Shown: one piece after another, positions 36,798 to 46,641 of the stretch
How positions within the stretch are numbered: position 1 is the stretch's first letter
How the letters are laid out: every line of letters starts with the position of its first letter
From: Bacteroidota bacterium
Lineage (GTDB): Bacteria > Bacteroidota > Bacteroidia > Bacteroidales > UBA12077
DNA length: 64,000 bases
Assembly (NCBI GenBank): GCA_020444275.1
Contig: JAHLLG010000004.1
Location: 186,001 to 250,000, forward strand
Direction of reading: 5' to 3'
The notes under the pieces: generated by a model
Seen by the model: only the letters and a program-made list of their open reading frames with translations
The model's database searches: none
What the model was told of the DNA's origin: nothing
Program-made: the position numbers and the translations under genes

Positions 36798-38126
36798 ATG
36801 AAAAAATTACTTGTTGTTAGTATACTATTGGCAATCTCTTTTAGTTGTAGTAAGTACAATGCTGGAGAACTAACTGGAGTTCAGGGAAGAAAAGGATGGT
36901 TTGAGTCACAACCCTATGGGATGGTGTTCGTTCCTATGGGAAGTTTTAATATGGGACCCAGCGACCAGGATGTAGCCTGGGCAATGACAGCTTACCAGAA
37001 AACAGTTTCTGTAGATGCATTCTGGATGGATGAAACAGAGATAACTAATAATGAGTATCGTCAATTTGTATACTATGTTCGCGATTCAATAATGCGAAGA
37101 AAACTTGGGGAGCAAATTGAAGATTTTCTTATTGCTGAAGATGAGTTTGGAAATCCTATAGAACCACCTATTATAAACTGGGATGTTGAAATCGATATGA
37201 TGGATGAAGAACAGGCAGAAATTCTGGATGAACTTTATTTAGCAGAACATGAAAGGTTTTATCGTCGTAAAGAAATTGATACCAGAAAACTGATGTTTGA
37301 GTATTATAGAGTTGATATGCAACAGGCGGCAGCCAAATCAAACAGGTATAATTTTGACACAAAAGAATATACGGGCTCAGCAATAAATGCACAAGGAGAA
37401 AGGATGGATGTAGAAGATCGTTCTGCATTCGTATTAAGAGATGTAATTAACGTATATCCTGATACATTATGTTGGATTAGCGATTTTACTTATTCGTTTA
37501 ATGAGCCTTACACTAATATGTATTTCTGGCACCCTTCTTACGATAACTATCCCGTAATAGGTGTTACTTGGAAACAAGCAAGAGCTTTTGCTATATGGAG
37601 AACACAATATTTAAATAATGCATTAATGAGCAGTGGTGAAGGATTTGTTCAGGATTTTAGATTGCCTAACGAATCAGAGTGGGAGTATGCAGCGAGAGGA
37701 AACCTTGATTTATCTATGTATCCTTGGGGCGGTATGTATACCAGAAATAAACAAGGATGTTTCTTAGCTAACTTTAAACCATTACGAGGAAATTATGTAG
37801 ATGATGGTGGTATGATTCCTGTAGCAGTGGGTAGTTACTCTCCTAATGAGTACGGTTTATTCGATATGGCGGGAAATGTTTCAGAGTGGACAGGAAATGC
37901 TTTTGATGAATCCGCATACAGTTTTATGCACGATATGAATCCAGATTACAGATATGAGGCATTACCGGACGATCCTCCAGCAATGAAAAGAAAAGTAGTT
38001 CGAGGGGGGTCATGGAAAGATATTGGATACTATCTACAAAATGGTACAAGAACATACGAATTTCAAGATTCAGCAAAATCATATATTGGCTTTAGATGTG
38101 TTCGTTCATATCTTGGAGTTAACTAA
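36798..38126 (+). CDS. gldK: gliding motility/type IX secretion lipoprotein GldK (PorK)
   Basis: The 442-aa protein has a lipoprotein signal with Cys17 (ISFSCSKY). It has the formylglycine-generating-enzyme-like fold: FVPMGSFNMGP near the start, DETEITNNEYRQF, VIGVTWKQARAFAIWR, RLPNESEWEYAARG, and VVRGGSWKDIGYYLQNGTR at the end. GldK forms the periplasmic ring with GldN that holds the type IX machine to the outer membrane. An insertion of about 100 residues (near 100-200), rich in acidic residues, is characteristic of GldK and not of the enzymes. Confidence 0.96.
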   Translation: MKKLLVVSILLAISFSCSKYNAGELTGVQGRKGWFESQPYGMVFVPMGSFNMGPSDQDVAWAMTAYQKTVSVDAFWMDETEITNNEYRQFVYYVRDSIMRRKLGEQIEDFLIAEDEFGNPIEPPIINWDVEIDMMDEEQAEILDELYLAEHERFYRRKEIDTRKLMFEYYRVDMQQAAAKSNRYNFDTKEYTGSAINAQGERMDVEDRSAFVLRDVINVYPDTLCWISDFTYSFNEPYTNMYFWHPSYDNYPVIGVTWKQARAFAIWRTQYLNNALMSSGEGFVQDFRLPNESEWEYAARGNLDLSMYPWGGMYTRNKQGCFLANFKPLRGNYVDDGGMIPVAVGSYSPNEYGLFDMAGNVSEWTGNAFDESAYSFMHDMNPDYRYEALPDDPPAMKRKVVRGGSWKDIGYYLQNGTRTYEFQDSAKSYIGFRCVRSYLGVN

Positions 38127-38155
38127 TTAAATTAATAACTTAAAAGTTTCGGGTT

Positions 38156-39115
38156 ATGCTTAATATTTCAGAAATAGTTCAAAGCTCAGGTTGGAAGAAC
38201 TTCATGGCCAAGCTCTACGGATGGGGAGCTGCTCTCGTAATTCTTGGTGCTCTGTTTAAAATTAATCACTGGAAAGGTGCTACGGCAATGTTAGTTGTAG
38301 GTATGTTAACAGAGGTAATAATATTCTTCTTTTCTGCATTTGAACCAATGCACGAAGAGGTAGATTGGACTTTGGTATACCCGGAGTTAGCAGGCATTAG
38401 TGAAGATGAAGATTATATGCCGGACTCAAGAACCTCAACATCAAGAGGAGGAGGTACAGGTGCATTAGATGAAATGTTACAAAGTGCCGATATAGATCCA
38501 AAAGTACTTCAAGAATTAGGAAAAGGACTTAAAAATCTAAATCAAACAACCAAAAACATAGTTGAAGTTGCAGATGCGGCGCAGGCCACAAACCAGTTTG
38601 TCGATAATATTCAGGCTGCTTCTGAATCTGTATCTTCGATGACTGAAACCTATGGAGAGTCCGCAAGTAAGTTAAGTAGTTCGGTAGAAGGTTTGGTAAA
38701 CACATATAAGCAATCATCTGAAATTATTGATGAATCCAGTAAAAGTGCAGCAGAGCAATTTGCACAGGCAAGTGAAGGTTTTTTAAGTAATTACAAAAAT
38801 ATTGAAGAGAAAATTCAGGCGAATATTGAAATGATCTCAAGTGGAAACCAAACATATGGTGAAAAACTTGAATCTTTAAATAAAAATATTTCTGCTTTAA
38901 ATTCAGTGTATGAGTTGCAAATGCAAAGTACAAATGAGCATTTGAATAACTCAAAAACATTATTTGGAGAGTTAGACGGCATATTAAACAACCTAAAAGG
39001 GTCTGTTGAAGAAACAAATGTTTACAGAGAAGAGATTACAAAGTTAAATTCTAATCTTGCAGCTTTAAATAATGTTTATGGCAATATGTTATCTGCCATG
39101 AATTTAAATAAATAA
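38156..39115 (+). CDS. gldL: type IX secretion inner-membrane motor protein GldL (PorL)
   Basis: The 319-aa protein has two transmembrane helices (about 20-38 and 45-63) with the conserved LYGWGAALVILGALFKINHW segment. A long cytoplasmic part rich in coiled-coil sequence (about 130-319) follows. GldL forms the pentameric stator that, with GldM, turns proton flow into motion and secretion. An acidic residue in the second helix (TEVIIFFFSAFEP) fits the proton path. It lies 29 bp after gldK and 20 bp before gldM. Confidence 0.95.
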   Translation: MLNISEIVQSSGWKNFMAKLYGWGAALVILGALFKINHWKGATAMLVVGMLTEVIIFFFSAFEPMHEEVDWTLVYPELAGISEDEDYMPDSRTSTSRGGGTGALDEMLQSADIDPKVLQELGKGLKNLNQTTKNIVEVADAAQATNQFVDNIQAASESVSSMTETYGESASKLSSSVEGLVNTYKQSSEIIDESSKSAAEQFAQASEGFLSNYKNIEEKIQANIEMISSGNQTYGEKLESLNKNISALNSVYELQMQSTNEHLNNSKTLFGELDGILNNLKGSVEETNVYREEITKLNSNLAALNNVYGNMLSAMNLNK

Positions 39116-39135
39116 TTTAACGAAATCTAGCAGTT

Positions 39136-40770
39136 ATGGGTCACGGTAAAGAAACCCCCAGGCAAAAAATGATTGGTATGATGTATTTGGTGTTAACAGC
39201 TATGTTAGCATTAAATGTTTCTGCCGAAGTTCTAGATGCCTTTGATACTGTAGATAAAGGTCTGGTTAAAACGACAGAAATTTATACACAGAAAAACGAG
39301 GGACTGTACCAGGAGTTTAATCAACAATATGCCCAGAATCAACAGAAGGTAGGCCCTTGGAAAGAAAAGGCGGATGAGGTAAAAAGACGTTCTGATGAAT
39401 TAATTAATTATATTCAGGATATAAAAATTGAAATTATTACCGCCAACGGGCAAGGAGATCCTGAGGAAGGTGTTATTGGTGAAGAGGGAAAAATTCATGG
39501 AGATCACATTAAAGGTAAAGACAAATCGGATGTGGCCACAAATATAATGATTGGTGAACATGATGGAAAAGCTTTCGAATTAAGAAAGAAAATAGAGGAA
39601 TACAGAGAGTTTATGCTTGGTCTGGTTGACGAAGATAATCAATCACTTATTCATTCCATAACAACAAACCTGGATACAAGTGATCCGCCAAAAACAGACG
39701 ACGGTGAAAAGAAAGACTGGGAAACAAAGAACTTTTATGGATTGCCATTGGCAGCTGTATTTCCAATACTAACCAAAATGCAACTGGATATTAGAAATTC
39801 AGAGGCAGAGGTTGTTCAATATTTGTTTAATCAGATTTCAGCCGGATCTATTCCGTTTAATAAGTTGGAAGCAACAGTTATTCCAAATACCAGCTATGTA
39901 TTGCAAGGAAATGAATACAAAGCAGATGTGTTTATAGCTGCTTTTGATACAACAGCTGCCCCAATCGTATTAATAGGAGAATACGACTCTACATATAACG
40001 AAGAGACCGGATCATATGAATATGATATGGTTGGAAGATATGACTCTTTAGATGTTGTTAATGGTAGAGGTAAGTTTTCAAGAATGGGTCAGTCGTTAGG
40101 AACGCAAAAATGGGGTGGAATTATAAGATTAAAAGATCCTGACGGTAATTATATAACAAAAACGTTTGAACGCACTTACAATGTTGCCAAAGCAAATGTA
40201 GTTGTGTCTCCGGATAAAATGAATGTATTTTACGTTGGAGTTGATAATCCGGTTAGTATATCTATTGCAGGGGTTGACGGTGACAAAATTTCACCAAGCA
40301 TTACCAACGGAAGAATCAAACCCGTTTCGGCAGGAAAATATATCGTTAATCCCAAACGTCCGGGAAACAGTTTGGTAACAGTATTTGCAGAAATTGATGG
40401 TGTTCAAAAAAATATGGGAACAGCACCATTTAGAGTAAAAGGATTACCTGATCCAGTAGTGCAAGTTGCAGGGAAGAAAGGTGGCAAAATTGAACGTAAT
40501 GTACTAGCAGCTCAGACCGGTGTTTTTGCTGTTATGGAGGATTTTGATTTTGATTTAGAGTTTAAAATTATTGAGTTTACTGTCTCGACAACCGATCGAG
40601 GTGGTTATTATATTAGCGAAAGTACAAAGGGAAATATTTTTACTCCTTCACAAAAGGGATTAATTAAGAACTTAAGAAGGGGTCAAAGATTAAATATTGA
40701 AGATGTTAAAGCTATTGGTCCTGACGGAAGTGTGAGACCTTTGGCTCCAATAGTGTTTGAATTAATTTAA
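39136..40770 (+). CDS. gldM: type IX secretion periplasm-spanning protein GldM (PorM)
   Basis: The 544-aa protein opens with the typical GHGKETPRQKMIGMMYLVLT cap and one transmembrane helix (about 15-33). A helical D1 domain follows, then beta domains D2-D4 (FNKLEATVIPNTSYVLQGNEYKA; RVKGLPDPV) ending in a beta-rich C-terminus. The helix threads the GldL ring and the periplasmic dimer reaches toward GldK/GldN. All expected parts are present with normal length. Confidence 0.95.
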   Translation: MGHGKETPRQKMIGMMYLVLTAMLALNVSAEVLDAFDTVDKGLVKTTEIYTQKNEGLYQEFNQQYAQNQQKVGPWKEKADEVKRRSDELINYIQDIKIEIITANGQGDPEEGVIGEEGKIHGDHIKGKDKSDVATNIMIGEHDGKAFELRKKIEEYREFMLGLVDEDNQSLIHSITTNLDTSDPPKTDDGEKKDWETKNFYGLPLAAVFPILTKMQLDIRNSEAEVVQYLFNQISAGSIPFNKLEATVIPNTSYVLQGNEYKADVFIAAFDTTAAPIVLIGEYDSTYNEETGSYEYDMVGRYDSLDVVNGRGKFSRMGQSLGTQKWGGIIRLKDPDGNYITKTFERTYNVAKANVVVSPDKMNVFYVGVDNPVSISIAGVDGDKISPSITNGRIKPVSAGKYIVNPKRPGNSLVTVFAEIDGVQKNMGTAPFRVKGLPDPVVQVAGKKGGKIERNVLAAQTGVFAVMEDFDFDLEFKIIEFTVSTTDRGGYYISESTKGNIFTPSQKGLIKNLRRGQRLNIEDVKAIGPDGSVRPLAPIVFELI

Positions 40771-40786
40771 AATAAAAAATATAGCT

Positions 40787-41629
40787 ATGAAAAGATTTTT
40801 TGTTGTTTTAATTGTTTTGGGAATTATTGGGACTTTTTTTACAGAACAACAAAGCTATGCCCAAAATGTAGTTGATGGTGTATATGTAAAAGAGAATATA
40901 CCAGGGAAAAGACCTGTACCATATCCAGATCTAAGAGAAGCAGATGTTATGTGGACCAAGAAGATTTGGCAAATTATTGACTGTAGAGAAAAAATTAATC
41001 ATGCATTTTATTATCCAATTCAGGATATGGATGATCGAAAAAGCTTAATCAGTTTATTGATTTATGGTATAAATAACGAGGGTATAACTGCATATAAGGA
41101 TGATGAGTTTAAAGAACTGATGACAAGAGATGACGTGTATCGAGCATTTGATGCTTTACCTGACACTCAATTTGTGCCGGATCCAAATACGGGAGAACTT
41201 GTTGAAACAGTGATTGAAGGAGAAATAAAATATGATGAGGTTTATCAGTATGAAATAAAAGAACAGTGGTTTTTCGATAAGAAATATTCAAAAATGTTTG
41301 TAAGAACGTTAGCAATTTGTCCTGTTAGAAAATATCTCGACCTTGAAACAGGTCAGGAAAGAAAGCAGAGAACATTTTGGGTTTATTTCCCTGAAATCAG
41401 ACCATTGTTAGCAAATCAGGAGGTTTTTAACAGGCATAATGATGCACAGCGAATAAGTTTCGATGATATTTTCTTCCAAAGAAGATTTAATAGCTATATT
41501 GTAAGAGAAACCAACGTATACGACAACAGGGAAGTTAGAACTTATATGCAGGGATTAAATGTGTTACATGAAGCGGAAAAAATCAAACAGGAATTGTTCG
41601 AGTTGGAACATGATCTTTGGGAATATTAG
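40787..41629 (+). CDS. gldN: type IX secretion periplasmic ring protein GldN (PorN)
   Basis: The 280-aa protein has a signal peptide (hydrophobic 5-18, cut near SYAQ). The family core follows: PYPDLREADVMWTKKIWQIIDCREKINHAFYYP, ITAYKDDEF, then WFFDKKYSKMFVRTLAICPV and FWVYFPEIRPLLANQEVF. GldN pairs with GldK in the ring under the outer membrane. It is last in the operon and is followed by a strong shared terminator. Confidence 0.95.
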   Translation: MKRFFVVLIVLGIIGTFFTEQQSYAQNVVDGVYVKENIPGKRPVPYPDLREADVMWTKKIWQIIDCREKINHAFYYPIQDMDDRKSLISLLIYGINNEGITAYKDDEFKELMTRDDVYRAFDALPDTQFVPDPNTGELVETVIEGEIKYDEVYQYEIKEQWFFDKKYSKMFVRTLAICPVRKYLDLETGQERKQRTFWVYFPEIRPLLANQEVFNRHNDAQRISFDDIFFQRRFNSYIVRETNVYDNREVRTYMQGLNVLHEAEKIKQELFELEHDLWEY

Positions 41630-41659
41630 AGTTTCCAATTAATTATAAATATGATATAA

Positions 41660-41694
41660 AAAAGAAGAGAACGATTTCGTTCTCTTCTTTTTTA
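41660..41694. terminator. bidirectional terminator between gldN and infB
   Basis: A perfect 15-bp stem (AAAAGAAGAGAACGA at 41660-41674 with its complement at 41677-41691) has a 2-nt nominal loop, A-rich on the left and T-rich on the right. It can end both convergent operons. Confidence 0.92.
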
Positions 41695-41714
41695 TATGTA
41701 TTATATGAAATTTG

Positions 41715-44576
41715 TTATAGTTTCTTTTTAACTTCTACTTCCTGGTAGCCTTCTATAATATCTCCAACTTTAATATCATTAAAGTTCTCAACGTTAAGAC
41801 CACATTCATATCCTGATGCGACTTCTTTTACATCATCTTTAAATCGCTTAAGAGATCCAAGTTCTCCAGTATAAATTACAATACCATCTCTAATAACTCT
41901 AATCTTGGTGTTTCTGGTTATTTTGCCCTCTTTTACCATACATCCTGCAACGGTGCCCACTTTCTTAATTTTAAAGGTTTCTCTAACTTCTACAGTGGCA
42001 ACAATCTCCTCTTTGATATCAGGTGAAAGCATACCTTCCATTGCATCTTTAACTTCGTTTATGGCATCGTAAATTACAGAGTATAATCTAATATCGATTT
42101 CTTCCTTTTCTGCCAGTTTACGAGCGTTCATTGACGGACGTACCTGGAATCCGATAATAATTGCATTAGAAGCAGCAGCCAATAATACATCCGATTCTGA
42201 GATCTGTCCAACACCTTTATGAATGATGTTAACCTGAATTTCTTCGGTACTTAATTTAATTAACGAATCAGATAATGCTTCAATTGATCCATCTACATCA
42301 CCCTTAACAACAATATTGATTTCCTGGAAGTTACCAATTGCAATACGTCGACCAATTTCATCGAGAGTGATATGCTTTTGAGTTCGCATACTTTGTTCTC
42401 TTTGAAGTTGCTCTCTCTTGTTAGCAATTTCACGAGCTTCCTTATCACTATCCATGATATTAAACTTATCACCAGCTTGCGGAGCTCCGTTTAATCCAAG
42501 AATTTGCACAGGTGTTGCTGGTCCCGCTTCTTCAATTCTTTTTCCTCGTTCATTATACATAGCTTTAGCGTGACCAAAATAGCTTCCTGCTAATACAACA
42601 TCTCCAATTCTCAATGTACCGGCCTCAACCAGAATGGTTGAAATATAGCCTCTACCTTTGTCAAGCTCTGATTCAATTACTGTACCTAAGGCCTTTTTAT
42701 TTGGATTTGCTTTAAGGTCTAAAAGTTCAGCTTCAAGCAGTACTTTTTCTAGTAAATCACCAATATTTGTGCCTTGTTTTGCCGAAATATCCTGCGATTG
42801 ATATTTACCTCCCCATTCTTCAACCAGGTAGTTCATATTGGCTAATTCTTCTTTTATTTTTTCAGGATTAGCACCAGGTTTATCTATTTTATTTATGGCA
42901 AAAACTATTGGTACACCAGCCGCACTTGCGTGATTAATTGCCTCAACAGTTTGCGGCATAACATTATCATCGGCAGATACAACAATTATGGCAACATCTG
43001 TAACCTGAGCACCTCTGGCACGCATAGCAGTAAACGCTTCGTGACCTGGGGTATCAAGAAATGTGATTGTTTTACCATTATCAAGTTCTACACTGTATGC
43101 TCCGATGTGCTGTGTTATTCCTCCGGCCTCACCGGCAATTACATTGGCGTTACGAACATAGTCAAGTAGAGATGTTTTACCATGGTCCACGTGTCCCATT
43201 ACAGTTACAATTGGAGGTCTTGGCAATAGATCTTCATCTGCATCTTCTTCCTCTCTAATTGCTTCCTGAACATCAACACTAATAAATTCTACTTTATAGT
43301 TAAATTCATCTGCAACCAGAGCCATTGTTTCAGCATCAAGACGTTGGTTTATTGAAACCAATAATCCTAAGTTCATACAAACTGAAATTACATCAGTTGC
43401 AGGAACTTCCATCATTGCAGCAAGTTCATTAACCGAAACAAACTCGGTTACTTTTAAAACTTTTTTATCAGCTGCCTTTTTTTCTAGTTCTTGTTGTTGT
43501 TTCTGACTAATTGCTTCCCGCTTTTCTCGTCTATGCTTAGCTCCTTTAGATTTTCCTTTAGTTGTTAACCTTGCCAGCGTATCTTTAATTTGTTTTTGTA
43601 CGTCTTCTTCGCTTACCTCGGGTCGTAATTGTTTTTTCTTTTTCTTTCTGGATTTAAAATGTTCTTTATCTCCTTTTTTGTCGTGTTGCTGCCCTCCACT
43701 TTGTTTGTTATTTTGGACATCAACTTTTTCTTTATGTATGCGTTTGCGTTTTTTCTTTTTGTTTTTCTGATCATCAGATGATGCTACAGGCTCTTTTTTC
43801 TTTTCTTTTGGAGCTTGTTTTGGTAAATCAATTTTGCCTACCACGGTTGGACCAGATAATCTTTCAACAGATGACTTGTAAACCTCTGGCTCTGAAGTTT
43901 GTTCTTCAGGCTTAGATTCTGGCTTATCAGTTTCCTGTTTTTTCTCAGGCTTCTCTTTAGTCGTCTTATTTTCTGAAGTACTAGTTTTAGAGCTTTTCTC
44001 TGTTTTTTCTTCTATTTTCGCTTCTGTTTTCTCTTCTTCTTTTTGCTTTTTAGACCTTTTATCGGGTCTTGTTTTTTGGTTTAGAGAATCTAAGTCTATT
44101 TTTCCAACAACTTTTACTGGATCTTTTGGTGCATTTTCCTCTTTTTCCTCTTCCGTGTCCTTTGATTCATTCGATTCTGTTTGCGACTTTGGTTCTTCTT
44201 TTTCTTTAGCAGGTTCTTGTTTAACTGATTTCGTAGAGCTTACATCTTTTATTATTATTTCTTTATCAGAAGAAAATGACTCATCTTCATCATCATCTTC
44301 TTCTACACTTTCATCTTCTTCCTGAATGTCAGATATTGATACAGATTCTTTATTTGTTCTAAGCTGATTTAAACTTAGTTTCTCGGATTCTTTTTTAACA
44401 TCAATATCTGAACTGTATTCCTGAACTAATAAATTATATTGTTCAGGAGAAATCTTAGTGTTAGGATTAGAATCTATACTAAACCCCTTTTTATGAAGAA
44501 ACTCAACAATTGTTGATATTCCAACATTAAATTCTCTTGCTGCTTTACTTAATCGTGTTGCTTTACCTGTTACCAT
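41715..44576 (-). CDS. infB: translation initiation factor IF-2
   Basis: The 953-aa GTPase places initiator tRNA on the ribosome. The N-terminal IF-2 domain starts with [25 protein letters not shown] long low-complexity Lys/Glu/Ser region spans about 70-350. The G domain has [17 protein letters not shown] and NKID. C-terminal domains II-IV follow. The charged linker is longer than in Escherichia coli but usual for Bacteroidetes. It is third in the rimP-nusA-infB operon, after a 72-bp gap. Confidence 0.97.
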   Translation of the reverse strand: MVTGKATRLSKAAREFNVGISTIVEFLHKKGFSIDSNPNTKISPEQYNLLVQEYSSDIDVKKESEKLSLNQLRTNKESVSISDIQEEDESVEEDDDEDESFSSDKEIIIKDVSSTKSVKQEPAKEKEEPKSQTESNESKDTEEEKEENAPKDPVKVVGKIDLDSLNQKTRPDKRSKKQKEEEKTEAKIEEKTEKSSKTSTSENKTTKEKPEKKQETDKPESKPEEQTSEPEVYKSSVERLSGPTVVGKIDLPKQAPKEKKKEPVASSDDQKNKKKKRKRIHKEKVDVQNNKQSGGQQHDKKGDKEHFKSRKKKKKQLRPEVSEEDVQKQIKDTLARLTTKGKSKGAKHRREKREAISQKQQQELEKKAADKKVLKVTEFVSVNELAAMMEVPATDVISVCMNLGLLVSINQRLDAETMALVADEFNYKVEFISVDVQEAIREEEDADEDLLPRPPIVTVMGHVDHGKTSLLDYVRNANVIAGEAGGITQHIGAYSVELDNGKTITFLDTPGHEAFTAMRARGAQVTDVAIIVVSADDNVMPQTVEAINHASAAGVPIVFAINKIDKPGANPEKIKEELANMNYLVEEWGGKYQSQDISAKQGTNIGDLLEKVLLEAELLDLKANPNKKALGTVIESELDKGRGYISTILVEAGTLRIGDVVLAGSYFGHAKAMYNERGKRIEEAGPATPVQILGLNGAPQAGDKFNIMDSDKEAREIANKREQLQREQSMRTQKHITLDEIGRRIAIGNFQEINIVVKGDVDGSIEALSDSLIKLSTEEIQVNIIHKGVGQISESDVLLAAASNAIIIGFQVRPSMNARKLAEKEEIDIRLYSVIYDAINEVKDAMEGMLSPDIKEEIVATVEVRETFKIKKVGTVAGCMVKEGKITRNTKIRVIRDGIVIYTGELGSLKRFKDDVKEVASGYECGLNVENFNDIKVGDIIEGYQEVEVKKKL

Positions 44577-44648
44577 ATTATCTTTCTAAACCAATTTTTA
44601 ATATACCAAAAAACCGAATATCTGCTAATTTATAATTAAAGTATGAAA

Positions 44649-45887
44649 TTATTCAAATTCTGATTTAAAAATCTGAATTATATCATCAACTGTTTCTTCT
44701 TCTAAATCAGTTCTTTTAATTAAATCTTCGCGCGATAGTTCGAGAACACTTTTTGCTGTATCACAACCAACTGCTTTAAGTGCATCTAAAATCCATCCTT
44801 CTATTTCATCAGCAAATTCGTCAATACTTACATCCTCATCGTCTTCTTCGTCTGTTTCACGATAAACATCAATCTCATAGCCTGTTAGCTGGCTAGCCAA
44901 TTTAATGTTTAAACCACCTTTACCAATTGCTAATGAAACTTCTTCAGGAAGTAAATAAACATCGGCACGTTTTTCCTCTTCGTTTAACTTTATTGAGATT
45001 ATTTTGGCCGGGCTTAAAGCTCTTTGGATAAAAAGTTGAGTGTTACCCGTAAAATTAATTACATCTATATTTTCGTTTCTTAATTCGCGAACAATTCCAT
45101 GAATTCTTGAACCTTTCATACCTACACATGCTCCAACCGGATCAATTCTTTCATCGTATGATTCAACAGCTACTTTAGCTCTTTCTCCGGGAATTCTTAC
45201 AATCTTCTTAATTGTAATCAAACCATCAAAGATCTCAGGAACTTCTAATTCGAAAAGTCTTTCAAGGAAAACCGGGCTGGTTCTTGATAAAATAATTAAT
45301 GGATTATTGTTTTTCATTTCGACACGAACAACAACTGCACGAATTGTATCTCCTTTTCTGAAATAATCAGATGGTATTTGTTCTGTTTTTGGTAATATTA
45401 GTTCGTTGCCTTCATCATCTAGTGTAAGAATTTCCTTTTTCCACACCTGATATACTTCACCTGTTACGATATCACCAATTTTGTCTTTATATTTAATAAA
45501 AATATTATTTTTTTCAAGATCAAGAATTCGGTTTGTTAAATTTTGTCGTAATGCCAATATTGCTCTTCTACCAAAATCAAGCAATTTAACCTCGTCGGTT
45601 ACTTCTTCACCCACCTCATAATCTTCATCGATCTTTTTTGCTTCTTTTAATGTAATCTGAAGGTTAGGATCTTCAAAATCTTTTTCTTCAACAACCTCAC
45701 GGTTTCTCCAAATTTCAAAATCACCTTTATCGATATTAATGATAATATCAAAATTTTCGTCGGTTCCGAATTTTTTTAGTAACATATTACGGAAAACATC
45801 TTCCAGAACCGTCATCATTGTTGCACGATCAATATTCTTTAATTCTTTAAACTCAGAAAAAGTGTCGATCAAATTCAAATTTTCCAT
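44649..45887 (-). CDS. nusA: transcription termination/antitermination factor NusA
   Basis: The 412-aa protein has the NusA N-terminal domain, an S1 domain (about 135-200), then KH1 and KH2 with EIFDGLITIKKIVRIPGERAKVAV, DPVGACVGMKGSRI and LAIGKGGLNIKLASQLTGYEID. The C-terminal acidic repeats found in enterobacteria are replaced by a short HhH-like tail (about 355-412). It lies 22 bp after rimP, the usual order. Confidence 0.96.
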   Translation of the reverse strand: MENLNLIDTFSEFKELKNIDRATMMTVLEDVFRNMLLKKFGTDENFDIIINIDKGDFEIWRNREVVEEKDFEDPNLQITLKEAKKIDEDYEVGEEVTDEVKLLDFGRRAILALRQNLTNRILDLEKNNIFIKYKDKIGDIVTGEVYQVWKKEILTLDDEGNELILPKTEQIPSDYFRKGDTIRAVVVRVEMKNNNPLIILSRTSPVFLERLFELEVPEIFDGLITIKKIVRIPGERAKVAVESYDERIDPVGACVGMKGSRIHGIVRELRNENIDVINFTGNTQLFIQRALSPAKIISIKLNEEEKRADVYLLPEEVSLAIGKGGLNIKLASQLTGYEIDVYRETDEEDDEDVSIDEFADEIEGWILDALKAVGCDTAKSVLELSREDLIKRTDLEEETVDDIIQIFKSEFE

Positions 45888-45909
45888 TTTATCTTATATA
45901 TTTTCTTTT

Positions 45910-46377
45910 TTACTTAAACTTTATTACCACTTTGGTTGCTTTAACTTGGTCAAAATCAAACCAATGTTTTTCAATTACCGGTTGTTTTTTCTTTTTTCCT
46001 TCCACCTTTACCATTTTGGGTTCTTCTATTTCAAAACCATCATCGGTAACTTTAGACAAAGTTCCTTTAATTTTGATTCCCGATTTTGTTAATGTTTCAA
46101 CTTCTTTATTTAAGTTTTTTTGATATTGTTGAATTACCTTAAATGGTTCTGACAATCCTGCCGATGCTACCTCCAATTCAAAATCTTCTTCATCTCGATT
46201 TAAATTACTTTCAATTAATCGGCTTACTTCAACACAATCATCAATAGTAAATCCATCAATACTGTCAATTTCAACATTAATCTTATTCGACGAACTTACC
46301 TTGATATCAACAATAAAAGCATTTTTTTCTTTTATTGAATCATTAATTATATCTTTTATTCTTTCTTTTGTAATCAT
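45910..46377 (-). CDS. rimP: ribosome maturation factor RimP
   Basis: The 155-aa protein assists 30S subunit assembly. The N-terminal alpha/beta domain shows VDIKVSSSNKINVEIDS and GFTIDDCVEVSRLIE. The FELEVASAGLSEPFK segment is the family signature, and the C-terminal SH3-like domain follows. It is first in the nusA operon and is preceded by a clear promoter and a leader hairpin. Confidence 0.95.
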   Translation of the reverse strand: MITKERIKDIINDSIKEKNAFIVDIKVSSSNKINVEIDSIDGFTIDDCVEVSRLIESNLNRDEEDFELEVASAGLSEPFKVIQQYQKNLNKEVETLTKSGIKIKGTLSKVTDDGFEIEEPKMVKVEGKKKKQPVIEKHWFDFDQVKATKVVIKFK

Positions 46378-46400
46378 CTATTTCATAAGATAATAATAAA

Positions 46401-46416
46401 GGGGACTACGGTCCCC
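46401..46416 (-). promoter_or_regulatory. leader hairpin in the rimP-nusA-infB transcript
   Basis: A perfect GGGGAC/GTCCCC stem with a 4-nt loop stands about 20 nt after the predicted transcript start and 24 nt before the rimP ATG. On the transcript it is followed by UUUAUUAUUA, a weak U tract, so it may be an attenuator or a stabilising 5' hairpin. NusA autoregulation is possible but is inference. Confidence 0.5.
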
Positions 46417-46441
46417 TAACACAAATCAAGTATAATTGGCG

Positions 46442-46472
46442 CAAATGTATAAATAATCTTGGAAATAGCAAA
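46442..46472 (-). promoter_or_regulatory. Bacteroidetes consensus promoter for rimP-nusA-infB
   Basis: On the minus strand the sequence is TTTG, exactly 19 nt, then TACATTTG, a complete match to the TTTG-N19-TAnnTTTG consensus. The transcript would begin about 6-7 nt further on, near 46435, giving a leader of about 58 nt. Confidence 0.75.
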
Positions 46473-46641
46473 ATTATTGTCCTGAAAATTAGGGTTTTTA
46501 GTTAGAAGTAAGGTTAACGTTTTGTAACCAATGATAATATAAAAGACAAGGTTGTAAGATGAAGGATAGCAGTATTTACAATATAATTTGGTTTTAATTG
46601 TTCTTTTTCTTGTATTTTTGTTAGAAATTGGAGTTTACATA

